The position numbers and the translations under genes are program-made. This document shows, piece by piece, positions 21,511 through 28,109 of a stretch of DNA of 30,592 nucleotides. Positions within the stretch are counted from its first letter, which is position 1; every line of letters begins with the position of its first letter. The notes under the pieces are model-generated. The model saw only the letters and a program-made list of their open reading frames with translations. It was not told the DNA's origin and ran no database searches. Source of the DNA: a virus; IMG/VR virus record IMGVR_UViG_3300033145_000623, positions 1-30,592 of that record; one strand, written 5' to 3'.

Positions 21511-22351
21511 AATATTTTTTAATTTCACTTTGATTTAATTTTTTAATTTTAGCCACTTTAAATTCCACAGGAAAGACATGATTTTTTGGAGACGCATTTG
21601 GAAATTTCTTTTTAAAAAGTAAAGTTAATAACTTTAATTCTTCAAGATATTCTTCCTTATTTTTAATTTCCAAAAAACTATAACCTTTCTTTGTGGTATT
21701 CCCAAGATGTAATATCGCAGGAATCCCTCGACCTTTATTATCTGCATAATTATAACCAACAACTTGTATTCTATGACCATCACTTATACTCTTAGATGAT
21801 TTCCAATCTATCGTATATAATCTCCCATCTATAATACAAGTATAATCCAATGTTCCAGCAAAACCTAATTCATCATTCCAGACCGTTCTTTCTATCGAAA
21901 TAGTTTCTGGTTTATATTCTTCATACCAATCTAAGAAACTTTTGAGACATTTTTTAATTTTTAAAGCTCTATTTGATCTAAAATGTTGATTTATGTATTC
22001 TCCTAGAATTTTTTCTCCATTTAAGATTTTTTCTATTGCTTCGTGAATAAAACTACCATCTTCACCAGCTTGTGTTTTTATTTGGTAAGCAGTTTCATTG
22101 CCAACATCTCCAACCCATTTCATTAAACCATAACCTGTTGGATTAACTTGAGATAACATATATGTCATTGATGGTTGAAATCTCTTTGTTCCATCTGGTA
22201 AGGTAACTTGATAAAAACGCTCGTCAAAACAATATACATCAACTCTTTCTATTTCTTGTTTGATTTCTTTTTTATTTTCTAATGCTTCTTCAGCTCCAGC
22301 TTCTTTCATTTCGTCAAATTTTATATCGTTTTTTAAAGTATTTGGTTCCAT
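21500..22351 (-). CDS. PD-(D/E)XK exonuclease, RecB/Cas4-like
   Basis: 283 aa. The nuclease motifs are visible: the early His-Glu in GSFIHEAIEKILNGE, then GFAGTLDYTCII with the first Asp, and LYTIDWKSSKS (Asp-x-Lys), followed by HRIQVVGYNYA, the Gln-x-x-x-Tyr signature. This is the RecB/AddB nuclease fold. In phages such proteins act as recombination exonucleases with an SSB next door, as here. The N-terminal 35 residues are charged and probably disordered. It overlaps the SSB gene by 11 bases. Confidence 0.85.
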   Translation of the reverse strand: MEPNTLKNDIKFDEMKEAGAEEALENKKEIKQEIERVDVYCFDERFYQVTLPDGTKRFQPSMTYMLSQVNPTGYGLMKWVGDVGNETAYQIKTQAGEDGSFIHEAIEKILNGEKILGEYINQHFRSNRALKIKKCLKSFLDWYEEYKPETISIERTVWNDELGFAGTLDYTCIIDGRLYTIDWKSSKSISDGHRIQVVGYNYADNKGRGIPAILHLGNTTKKGYSFLEIKNKEEYLEELKLLTLLFKKKFPNASPKNHVFPVEFKVAKIKKLNQSEIKKYYEL

Positions 22352-22365
22352 ATAATTTTAGTTAT

Positions 22366-22533
22366 TTAATTTAAAAATTTTTTAGCAAGTTGTTCTTGTA
22401 ATTTTTTATCTGCTCTTTCTTTTTGGATTTGTTTTATATAGGCATCTCTTCCAAATATAAGCCATAAATCAAAATGTTTTACCCAGTTTGGTTTTTTCCA
22501 TTGTTTTGGTTTTTTTAATTTTACTGGAATCAT
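22366..22533 (-). CDS. Small basic protein
   Basis: 55 aa, rich in Lys and Trp (MIPVKLKKPKQWKKPNWVKH, then a helix QIQKERADKKLQEQLAKK). First gene after a promoter with a repeat array upstream, so it leads the replication operon. It might bind DNA, but no family is recognised. Confidence 0.6.
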   Translation of the reverse strand: MIPVKLKKPKQWKKPNWVKHFDLWLIFGRDAYIKQIQKERADKKLQEQLAKKFLN

Positions 22534-22539
22534 ATTATA

Positions 22540-22568
22540 ATTATATTATAATTTTTAGTTTTTATCAA
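22540..22568 (-). promoter_or_regulatory. Sigma-70 promoter of the replication operon
   Basis: -35 TTGATA at 22563-22568, 17-bp spacer, -10 TATAAT at 22540-22545. The first ATG is at 22533, so the mRNA would be nearly leaderless. The upstream element AAATTATCCCCAATTT is the end unit of the 21-bp repeat array. Confidence 0.8.
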
Positions 22569-22570
22569 TC

Positions 22571-22668
22571 TCTAAATTGGGGATAATTTATTCTAAATTA
22601 GTAATAATTTATTCTAAATTAGTAATAATTTATTCTAAATTAGTAATAATTTATTCTAAATTAAGGAT
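22571..22668. repeat. 21-bp tandem repeat array upstream of the replication promoter
   Basis: Units of ctaaattagtaataatttatt repeat three times with perfect identity (22593-22655). They are flanked on the left by a variant with ggggataa (22571-22592) and on the right by ctaaattaaggataacttt (22656 on). End units match the GTTATCCCC promoter element. Either operator cluster or origin iterons. Confidence 0.75.
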
Positions 22669-22959
22669 AACTTTGCCTGACATTATGTCTTCAAGACAAT
22701 CTTGACATATTTTTATGTGAGATAATTTTTGGTTTTGAGGGATGCTTAATTCCTCTTTTTTGAAATGGTTTTTACATTGGAAACATTCATAATTTTTAAT
22801 TATTTTTTTAATCTCATCTTTCAAAAATTGTTTTCCAGCTTGAAAACCATCAATATAATCTTTATTATCTTTGTCTTCAGAAATAATTAAATCTAATCCA
22901 AATATTTTACCAGCATATTTATCTAAATCTTTTATTATTTTTTTTAAAATATCATTCAT
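22651..22959 (-). CDS. Hypothetical zinc-binding protein
   Basis: 102 aa from ATG 22959, which follows the upstream stop; a longer form from 22989 would overlap it. C-terminal knuckle pairs YECFQCKNHF and IKICQDCLED could bind one zinc. Its stop codon lies inside the 21-bp repeat array. Confidence 0.55.
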   Translation of the reverse strand: MNDILKKIIKDLDKYAGKIFGLDLIISEDKDNKDYIDGFQAGKQFLKDEIKKIIKNYECFQCKNHFKKEELSIPQNQKLSHIKICQDCLEDIMSGKVILNLE

Positions 22960-22963
22960 ATAT

Positions 22964-23107
22964 TTATTTTTTATCTCTTCTAAAAACATGAAGTATTTTT
23001 AAAAGACAAGTTAATCTACAAACATGACAATGAAAATACCACCTACCTTCTTCTAAATATTTATAACAAGGTCCTCCACATTGCGGACATTTAATATTGT
23101 AGTCCAT
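22964..23107 (-). CDS. Small zinc-ribbon protein
   Basis: 47 aa with KCPQCGGPCYKYLEEG and WYFHCHVCRLTC: two CxxC knuckles and a third Cys. The layout is that of a zinc ribbon as in transcription-factor-like small proteins. Its stop is five bases before the next ATG. Confidence 0.6.
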   Translation of the reverse strand: MDYNIKCPQCGGPCYKYLEEGRWYFHCHVCRLTCLLKILHVFRRDKK

Positions 23108-23201
23108 ATGATTGAATTAAGAATAAATTATAGTAGTGCATAATCAAATTACTTGCCATTGAAGCTATTATTATTAGAATAAGTACTTTAATTATTTGCA
23201 T
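23091..23201 (-). CDS. Tiny membrane peptide (uncertain)
   Basis: 36 aa from ATG 23201 (a start at 23282 gives 63 aa). One hydrophobic helix, IIKVLILIIIASMASNLIMH. It overlaps the start of the zinc-ribbon gene by 17 bases. Could be a real membrane peptide or a chance ORF. Confidence 0.3.
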   Translation of the reverse strand: MQIIKVLILIIIASMASNLIMHYYNLFLIQSYGLQY

Positions 23202-23328
23202 AAATTTGTAAATCTGGTTGACAGAATTATATAACTCGAGATTGATTCTTATCAACCAGAAATACGATATAAAGAAACTCATTAATACTTTTAACGCTAT
23301 TTAATTTGCAAGCAATATGAGCTTATTT

Positions 23329-23910
23329 TTATTTATAATAATTTGGATTTGCTTGAATTAACGGATCACACATCCATTCTTTTTGATATCCAGTTTTAAT
23401 TCTCCACATTGTCCATTCGGTAGCACATCTTATATCATCTGTGCATTCATCTGAAACTTCTGGATGAAAAATATCATTGATTTGAAAAATCCCTCTATCT
23501 ACTGTTTTAATATAATGAGTGATAACTTTTTTGCCATCTATCCAAGCCCATACTGGAGTTTGATTCTCTACTCTATTGAACTTTTCGTATTTAAGATATT
23601 GACTTTCACAATTCGCTAATCTTAGTAAATAATCAATCCAAGGGAAATTATGTTCTTCTGCAATTTGTCTAATATATTCTTTATTAGATTGATTTCTTAT
23701 TTCTGGCATAGTTTCTCCCTCGCAGATAACCTCATCTAAGTCGCACAATTGTTTCTCTGAGGTTTTTGCCTGTACATCCGGTACAATGGTTGGATTCGAA
23801 ACTTTGTGGCTTAAGAACCCAAGAGATAAAGTTATTGCTATTGTGATTAAAGCAATTATTTTTAATCTCTTTAATTCTTTTTTTCTTCTTATTGTTATAT
23901 ATTTTTTCAT
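23329..23910 (-). CDS. Membrane-anchored lysozyme-like transglycosylase
   Basis: 193 aa. A basic N-terminus and one transmembrane helix (IIALITIAITLSLGFLSHKV, about 18-37) anchor it or serve as a signal. The catalytic domain has the Glu of LRLANCESQYL (96-106), then DRGIFQINDIFHPEVSDECT and CATEWTMWRI with disulfide-like cysteines, an SLT/goose-lysozyme-like layout. It would cleave peptidoglycan glycan strands. A clear SD (GGAGG, five bases before ATG), rare in this genome, precedes it. The upstream leader is a large structured RNA. The same domain pattern is familiar from Patescibacteria genomes, a weak hint at the host. Confidence 0.85.
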   Translation of the reverse strand: MKKYITIRRKKELKRLKIIALITIAITLSLGFLSHKVSNPTIVPDVQAKTSEKQLCDLDEVICEGETMPEIRNQSNKEYIRQIAEEHNFPWIDYLLRLANCESQYLKYEKFNRVENQTPVWAWIDGKKVITHYIKTVDRGIFQINDIFHPEVSDECTDDIRCATEWTMWRIKTGYQKEWMCDPLIQANPNYYK

Positions 23911-23922
23911 ATTTTCCTCCGC

Positions 23923-24129
23923 TCATCTATATAGTTGTGGGGGCAAGGATTTGACGAGATTTATTCTCCCTATGGGCTTAATAAAAAGATACTCCTTCGG
24001 GGCTTTACTTTTAAGCTATTAAGCTCGTATAGTCACCTTGCACCGATATACTTTAATAGGGTATATCTGACATTTTTAAGAAAACATCATGCGTTACCTA
24101 ATTCCGCCACCCCACAAATATATAGATGA
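23923..24129 (-). ncRNA. Structured RNA, tRNA-like cloverleaf with an 80-nt insert in the T-loop
   Basis: Read on the minus strand. A basal stem of 11 bp (24129-24119 with 23933-23923), a mismatch, then 8 bp TTGTGGGG/CCCCACAA. Then in tRNA order: T8-G9-like TG; a D-arm GCG-GAATTAGGTAA-CGC (24107-24091); a hairpin in the anticodon position, TGATGTTTT/AAAATGTCA with G-U pairs (24089-24068); a variable-arm hairpin GATATAC/GTATATC (24067-24045); and GCAAGG (24041-24036) pairing with CCTTGC (23948-23943). Removing 24034-23955 gives the canonical T-arm GCAAGGTTCAAATCCTTGC. The anticodon loop is not a normal 7 bases and there is no CCA. Strand is probable, not proven. Confidence 0.55.
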
Positions 24130-24156
24130 ACTTTTTGTTTTTATCTCCTATTATAA

Positions 24157-24227
24157 GCGGGAGTTAACGCTAGACTTTTCCTCCATCCCGCCCTATCATC
24201 TACCTGTTCTCAAGGGTTTAGATAGGG
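24157..24227 (-). other. Structured, GC-rich intergenic segment
   Basis: Two hairpins: GCGGGA/TCCCGC (24157-24162 with 24186-24191) and CCCTATC/GATAGGG (24191-24197 with 24221-24227), sharing one base. The loop contains GGAGGAAAAGTC, like the P4 region of RNase P RNA or the start of a tRNA, but nothing else confirms either. Together with the cloverleaf it fills the 320 bases between two genes. A frame of 11 codons exists but is unconvincing. Confidence 0.4.
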
Positions 24228-24232
24228 TAGGT

Positions 24233-24546
24233 TTAGATTTTATTTAGTTGAATCTTAACTGCATCTGAAACATAATCTCCTATTGAATTTCCGTAGGCAT
24301 TTTTAACAGCTTCAATTGCACCTACTTCATCATCAAATTGTAACATTCTCCAATTATAGTATTTTTTAGCTCTAACAAATTCTATTTTTATAGAATCAGA
24401 TTGAAAAGAAACATCTGTATATTGAATAAGTTCCTTAATTTCTGCTTCTGACTGATTATAAATTTAGCATTCTCTTTATCCTTTTCACATTCTTCAGCAT
24501 ATTGACAATCTTCACATTCGCAATCTTTATTATGTTCATCTTCCAT
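24233..24546 (-). pseudogene. Frameshifted hypothetical gene
   Basis: From ATG 24546 the frame reads MEDEHNKDCECEDCQYAEEC and on to NAK, then becomes nonsense. A -1 shift near 24463 joins a good frame, IYNQSEAEIKELIQYTDVSF ... MLQFDDEVGAIEAVKNAYGN, ending at 24233. No standard slippery heptamer is in phase, so an indel (biological or from assembly) is the likeliest cause. The N-terminus has four Cys in CEC-x2-C...C. First gene after the duplicated promoter at 24568-24614. Confidence 0.65.
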
Positions 24547-24567
24547 ATATTTTTATTTTATAATTTT

Positions 24568-24614
24568 ATTATAGCATCTTTTTAAAATTTTGTCAAGAGA
24601 AAATTGGGGATAAC
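24568..24614 (-). promoter_or_regulatory. Sigma-70 promoter, copy of the rtcB promoter
   Basis: -35 TTGACA at 24591-24596, 17-bp spacer, extended -10 TGCTATAAT (24568-24573), upstream GTTATCCCCAATTTTC (24599-24614). Bases 24551-24618 are identical to 9062-9129. Confidence 0.88.
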
Positions 24615-24615
24615 T

Positions 24616-25017
24616 TTAAGTTTTATAATTGGATGTTGGTATAATAATTCCTTGTCCAAATGACCAGCTAATTATGTAATTGATATAATCTTTAAATTCA
24701 TTTAAAGTTAAATCATTTAGGCTTTTTATTTCTATATATTCTATATACTCTGGTCCATTATAACTAAATGTTTCAGATAAGAATCTATGTTTTAAAATTG
24801 AATGTACTCTATCTGTCTTTAATTCTTTTTTTAATGTAGGAATAATAACCCCCCAATAATATCGATTCTGGTTCTCCGATCTTGATAACTTACGAATATT
24901 TATTTTTATCTCAATATGTTTACCATTTAAAGATTCAATATGTTGTTGCATTGATTCTCTATGCTCTGTAACTAATTTATTGTCTTTTACTTCGCCGTAG
25001 AATTTTTGAGTATTCAT
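24616..25017 (-). CDS. NinB-like recombination-associated protein
   Basis: 133 aa. Central signature LSRSENQNRYYWGVIIPTLK (44-63), the RSxxQNxxYW motif of phage NinB/YbcN-type proteins, and a C-terminal LNEFKDYINYIISW then IIIPTS typical of this family. NinB-type proteins bind DNA or assist phage recombination. The N-terminal strand-rich part (FYGEVKDNKLVTEHRESMQQ) is also seen in this family. The gene ends at the promoter of the frameshifted gene. Confidence 0.75.
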   Translation of the reverse strand: MNTQKFYGEVKDNKLVTEHRESMQQHIESLNGKHIEIKINIRKLSRSENQNRYYWGVIIPTLKKELKTDRVHSILKHRFLSETFSYNGPEYIEYIEIKSLNDLTLNEFKDYINYIISWSFGQGIIIPTSNYKT

Positions 25018-25018
25018 A

Positions 25019-25477
25019 TTATTTATTTTTTATAAATTTAAACTTAAATTCTTTTGAATATCTTCCTCCATTATATTTTACGCAACAACGAGTACAAGCA
25101 ACATTTATTTCTTTATGATATTGAGATTTGTGTCCACATTTTGGACAAATTACTGTATATATTTGAGAAGTTATTAGTTTTCTTGAATCCCAACATCTTT
25201 TTCCATCACATCCTATTTCTATAGCTTTAAGTTTCCATTGCTTCATATGTCCTGCAAATGGACCACATAATGCGTGAGCAATTTCGTGTAAAAGTGTATT
25301 TACGAATATTTCTTCAGAATTTAATTTTGTTAATTCTTTTGATATTGTTATCTTTTTGCGTGCATAATAACAACATCCAAATCTTCTTTTAGCATTACTA
25401 AAATGAAATGTCCAATCATCTAATTTGTGTTTTTTGAAATACTCTTTTGTTAATTTTTTTGCTATATTAAGATTCAT
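25019..25477 (-). CDS. SprT-like zinc metalloprotease
   Basis: 152 aa from ATG 25477, which directly follows the previous stop; a GTG at 25486 adds three residues. Motif VNTLLHEIAHALCGPFAGH has the HExxH zinc site, with another His (GHMKQWKLKAIEIGCDG) as third ligand. The C-terminal zinc ribbon is VICPKCGHKSQYHKEINVAC with CTRCC. SprT-domain proteases cleave proteins crosslinked to DNA in eukaryotes (Spartan); the bacterial and phage role is unknown. Confidence 0.88.
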   Translation of the reverse strand: MNLNIAKKLTKEYFKKHKLDDWTFHFSNAKRRFGCCYYARKKITISKELTKLNSEEIFVNTLLHEIAHALCGPFAGHMKQWKLKAIEIGCDGKRCWDSRKLITSQIYTVICPKCGHKSQYHKEINVACTRCCVKYNGGRYSKEFKFKFIKNK

Positions 25478-25478
25478 A

Positions 25479-25661
25479 TTAAACACTTATCAAAACTTGT
25501 ATTAAATAATTATAATCTTTGCTCATTGCTTCATCTCTTACCTTTGCTATTTCTTCGTCTGTCCAATCGGCTTTCTTTGCTTCTCTTTGAAAATATCCTA
25601 TTAGAAAGAAAGCGTTTCCATCTTTTTCTCCTAAGTTTAAGTTTAGTTTTTCTTTTGGCAT
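25479..25661 (-). CDS. Conserved small phage protein
   Basis: 60 aa: NLNLGEKDGNAFFLIGYFQR then WTDEEIAKVRDEAMSKDYNY. This pattern ('DGNAFxLLGxFQ...GWTxEEI...EA') is frequent in unannotated phage early proteins. No function known. Stop abuts the SprT gene. Confidence 0.65.
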   Translation of the reverse strand: MPKEKLNLNLGEKDGNAFFLIGYFQREAKKADWTDEEIAKVRDEAMSKDYNYLIQVLISV

Positions 25662-25680
25662 GTATTTTCTTATTTTAGTT

Positions 25681-26283
25681 TTAAATTATTTTAATATATT
25701 TATCTAATAGGTCTGGGATTGCTGTATATCTTGTTCTTGCTCCAGGTCGCATAAAATATTTATCACCTCGTATTGTTCTAACTTTGAAACCGACTAAAGA
25801 ATTACCAAAAACACTCTCAGACAAAACTACAATTCCCTCATTTTCATTTAATACTTTTTCAAGAATTTTTCTTGTTGTTTTAATAAATCCTTTTGCTTTT
25901 AATTTTCTATCTTTTAGGATATGGTTTGCGTTAAATACCGCCCTTGATACATTTTCTTCTTTGTCTTTTGGTAATTGCAATTCTTTCATTATTATGTCCA
26001 CCGCAGAAGTAATAGATATTTGTGGTTTTGCTTTTTCAATAGCATCTTCTATGATTTTTAATTCTTTTTCGGTTGGACTCTCGTCAAAATCGTATTCTTT
26101 GTTAAACATATTCTTTTTTGATTCATAAGGAGCTATATGCGGAAGTACTCTTCTTAGTCTTGCAGGAATAACTCTTCCTGAATTACATTTATTGCAACAT
26201 TGTCCATCTGCAATCGGTAAAGCATTATTACCCCATTCTGTGTATTCTTTTTTACATATTACGCAGATTTTATTGTTTTTCAT
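25681..26283 (-). CDS. Phage protein with N-terminal zinc finger
   Basis: 200 aa. The N-terminus KICVICKKEYTEWGNNALPI, then GQCCNKCNSGRVIPARLRRV is a small zinc finger widely found in phage hypothetical proteins. The rest is helical with a C-terminal alpha/beta domain (YFMRPGARTRYTAIPDLLDK). Overlaps the upstream small gene. Function unknown. Confidence 0.6.
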   Translation of the reverse strand: MKNNKICVICKKEYTEWGNNALPIADGQCCNKCNSGRVIPARLRRVLPHIAPYESKKNMFNKEYDFDESPTEKELKIIEDAIEKAKPQISITSAVDIIMKELQLPKDKEENVSRAVFNANHILKDRKLKAKGFIKTTRKILEKVLNENEGIVVLSESVFGNSLVGFKVRTIRGDKYFMRPGARTRYTAIPDLLDKYIKII

Positions 26284-26488
26284 ATTCTATTGTAATAAAC
26301 TTAGTGTATCCAAATTCTTTAACTTGACCTTTCCATTCTTCTTCATTATATTGAAAAGCCCATCTTTTGTTAAAATTCTTAATCATTTCAGCTCTTGCTT
26401 CTTCATAATTTTCAGAGATAATTACTACATAATCTAATAATTTTTCTATTGGTTGACCGAAACCAAATGTAAAATAGTATTTTTTCAT
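26270..26488 (-). CDS. Conserved small phage protein
   Basis: 72 aa: KKYYFTFGFGQPIEKLLDYV, SENYEEARAEMIKNFNKRWA, FQYNEEEWKGQVKEFGYTKF. The same pattern ('YYFTFGxGQ...AR..M...FG.KWAFQY') occurs in many phages. Function unknown. Confidence 0.65.
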   Translation of the reverse strand: MKKYYFTFGFGQPIEKLLDYVVIISENYEEARAEMIKNFNKRWAFQYNEEEWKGQVKEFGYTKFITIEYEKQ

Positions 26489-26497
26489 AATTTTGTA

Positions 26498-26517
26498 AGG
26501 GCGGGATAACCCGCCCT
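26498..26517 (-). terminator. GC-rich hairpin between genes
   Basis: AGGGCGGG and CCCGCCCT pair over 8 bp with a 4-base loop, 10 bases after the stop at 26528 and just before the ATG at 26488. There is no T-run on the minus strand, so it may be a processing or stabilising stem. Confidence 0.55.
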
Positions 26518-26527
26518 GATTTAAATC

Positions 26528-27034
26528 TTAAAAAGTAAATTCATCGAGGAAGTTCTCACATTCTTCTTTCCACGATAATGCATTGCCATTACCATACTCT
26601 TTTTGCATTTCTTTCGCCATTTTTCTTATTTCTTTCGGATTTAAGATTTCCTGATGTTCATTAAATTCCGCAATACTCATCGCTTCGCTCGTCCAATCGT
26701 GATAACTCGTAGTATGAGCGAATGCCATATCTATTTGGCGGTCTATTATCTCGCCCTCATCTGCGGATAATAGACCGCAATTATGCGAAGATATTTGTGA
26801 ATTTTCGGGAGAGATAAATATTGTTTCTTCCATTACTCTGTCGTTTTTTTCAAAATCTATATAGGTTGCGTCGTCTGCGTAAGAGTTTCTTGCTTCTTTT
26901 ATTTCATCTGGACTTGCTTCCTTGATTGCGACCATATACGGACACGAAGCATCGTGGTCGGTGATGATTGATGGCTTATTCTCGTTGTCCGCATTGCGAA
27001 CGATGAGAACCTCCTCATTATCTTTGTTTTTCAT
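26528..27034 (-). CDS. Hypothetical protein
   Basis: 168 aa from ATG 27034 (MKNKDNEEVLIVRNADNENK), which has AGGA nine bases upstream. An in-frame ATG at 27079 has GGAGG at a good distance but lies inside a long hairpin, adding 15 residues. Acidic protein with a mid-section ATYIDFEKNDRVMEETIFIS and a C-terminal Lys/Glu helix. No family recognised. It is unusually rich in CG and GC-containing codons compared with neighbours. Confidence 0.6.
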   Translation of the reverse strand: MKNKDNEEVLIVRNADNENKPSIITDHDASCPYMVAIKEASPDEIKEARNSYADDATYIDFEKNDRVMEETIFISPENSQISSHNCGLLSADEGEIIDRQIDMAFAHTTSYHDWTSEAMSIAEFNEHQEILNPKEIRKMAKEMQKEYGNGNALSWKEECENFLDEFTF

Positions 27035-27045
27035 ACTTTTTTTTC

Positions 27046-27098
27046 CTATCGTGGAGGAAGGAAGATAAGGTCTTATCATTCCTTATCCTCCACGATAG
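27046..27098 (-). promoter_or_regulatory. Long leader hairpin with perfect 13-bp arms
   Basis: CTATCGTGGAGGA (27046-27058) is the reverse complement of TCCTCCACGATAG (27086-27098). The inner part AAGGAAgATAAG / CTTATcATTCCTT continues the pairing, so about 22 of 25 positions pair. The stem hides a GGAGG and an in-frame ATG at 27079, so it may control which start is used. Confidence 0.7.
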
Positions 27099-27128
27099 AA
27101 GATAAGATGCCTTTCGGCTTAATTTATT

Positions 27129-27326
27129 TTAATTTATTATTTTTTTTGTTGAGGGGTCTATTACCCCTACTGCTAATCCAATATAAATTCCAATTAATTC
27201 TTGAGGTGATATTTTGTGGATTACAGATTTGATATACCCCAAGCTTTCGCCCTCGCAATGCTTTTCTAGTCTATCGGCGTTTTTTTTGCAATTGAGAATG
27301 AATTTTTTAGTTTCTTGTTTTGTCAT
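27129..27326 (-). CDS. Small hypothetical protein
   Basis: 65 aa: TKQETKKFILNCKKNADRLE, then PQELIGIYIGLAVGVIDPST, with one hydrophobic stretch. First gene behind promoter 27381-27427. Unrecognised. Confidence 0.55.
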   Translation of the reverse strand: MTKQETKKFILNCKKNADRLEKHCEGESLGYIKSVIHKISPQELIGIYIGLAVGVIDPSTKKIIN

Positions 27327-27380
27327 ACATTTTATAGGTTATTATAATTTCTTAATTTCGACCTTTTATTCTATAATTTA

Positions 27381-27427
27381 ATTATAATATCTTTTAGATA
27401 TTTTGTCAAGGGAAAACTGGGGATAAC
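27381..27427 (-). promoter_or_regulatory. Sigma-70 promoter with GTTATCCCC element
   Basis: -35 TTGACA at 27404-27409, 17-bp spacer, -10 TATAAT at 27381-27386, with GTTATCCCCAGTTTTC upstream (27412-27427). Drives 27129-27326 and 26528-27034. Confidence 0.87.
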
Positions 27428-27431
27428 TTTT

Positions 27432-27581
27432 TTATAATTCACATTTGAGATAAAGATATAAGTTCTCGTGCTCTTTCATTTCTTTTTTATAATCCTTACC
27501 AAGTACGATTTTTAAATCAATTTTTTTATTTAATTGATTTATACGCTTAATAACTTGTTCTTTGGTTTCTTGCTTAGACAT
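27432..27581 (-). CDS. Small hypothetical protein
   Basis: 49 aa: MSKQETKEQVIKRINQLNKK, then DLKIVLGKDYKKEMKEHENL, helical. N-terminus resembles the neighbouring 65-aa protein (KQETK). It sits behind a long leader. Confidence 0.5.
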   Translation of the reverse strand: MSKQETKEQVIKRINQLNKKIDLKIVLGKDYKKEMKEHENLYLYLKCEL

Positions 27582-27757
27582 ATATTTTAGGTATAATACT
27601 TGTTTAAAGCCCTCTAAACGCCGTTTTAAGCGACTTTTTAGGCTTTTCGCTATATTTGTACCTTCTTTTATTATATATAGGTATTTTTGCCTTATTTACC
27701 TATATGTTTTTTATTTTTGTTTTTAAAAGATATTATAATATAATTATATTATCTATA
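27582..27757 (-). promoter_or_regulatory. 175-base structured leader
   Basis: Non-coding leader between promoter 27763 and the small gene. It contains a 9-bp hairpin ATATAGGTA/TACCTATAT and the motif acgccgttttaagcgac (27618-27634), close to that at 19873-19889, plus AAAGCC/GGCTTT arms around it. Suggests RNA-based or repressor control. Confidence 0.5.
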
Positions 27758-27762
27758 CATAT

Positions 27763-27791
27763 AGTATAGCATACTTTTAGAAATTTGTCAA
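27763..27791 (-). promoter_or_regulatory. Sigma-70 promoter
   Basis: -35 TTGACA at 27786-27791, 17-bp spacer, extended -10 TGCTATACT (27763-27768). Upstream reads GTTTACCCC, a weak form of the shared element. Confidence 0.82.
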
Positions 27792-27801
27792 GGGGTAAAC
27801 A

Positions 27802-27830
27802 TAAAATCGTCTCTTTTTGAGACGATTTTA
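27802..27830. terminator. Hairpin terminator after the lysis operon
   Basis: TAAAATCGTCTC and GAGACGATTTTA pair over 12 bp with a loop of five T/A. It lies 38 bases past the holin stop and just before the next promoter, so it probably ends the late transcript. T-rich arms would help in both directions. Confidence 0.7.
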
Positions 27831-27867
27831 TTAAATAGATTAGTTGAGGTTGATTCGACTCTTCTAT

Positions 27868-28092
27868 TTATTTTTGGAGTATTCCTCCGATTATACCTAT
27901 GCTAAGTTCTAATAGTAATTTGAATCCACCACGAAGAGCTAAGAAGATTACTCCAATAATACTTCCATCTTTGAAAGCATCTAATGTAATATCTCCCCAA
28001 TTAGCTAATAATACTGCGATCAAACCAACTAAGAATGTTAATCCTGAACTTATTAAGTATCTTTTCCAATTTTTTTTGATTGTATCTATCAT
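27868..28092 (-). CDS. Holin-like membrane protein
   Basis: 74 aa, two hydrophobic segments (RYLISSGLTFLVGLIAVLLA at 12-31 and GSIIGVIFLALRGGFKLLLE then SIGIIGGIL at 43-72), a positively charged N-terminus. Size, topology and position just after the endolysin gene fit a small class II-type holin, which would permeabilise the membrane for endolysin release. No family signature is certain. Confidence 0.6.
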   Translation of the reverse strand: MIDTIKKNWKRYLISSGLTFLVGLIAVLLANWGDITLDAFKDGSIIGVIFLALRGGFKLLLELSIGIIGGILQK

Positions 28093-28109
28093 ATTTTTTT
28101 TGTTAATAA

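Noticed and set aside
22571-22668. CRISPR array
   Set aside because: Repeats are directly adjacent 21-bp units without spacers.
23949-24041. Group I intron inside the tRNA-like element
   Set aside because: The 80-nt insert is far below group I size and no P7/S-type core motif is visible.
23935-24117. tmRNA on the plus strand (GGATTTGACG resembles the conserved tmRNA 5' region)
   Set aside because: No T-arm with TTCRA near the 3' end, no convincing tag reading frame, and too short. The similarity is explained by the reverse complement of a T-loop on the minus strand.
24150-24200. RNase P RNA 5' part (GGAGGAAAAGTC)
   Set aside because: Only one short motif matches; the P4 3' strand with ACAGAA and the other conserved regions are not present downstream.
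27834-27868. tRNA remnant (GATTCGACT resembles a T-loop)
   Set aside because: No acceptor, D or anticodon arms can be formed around it.
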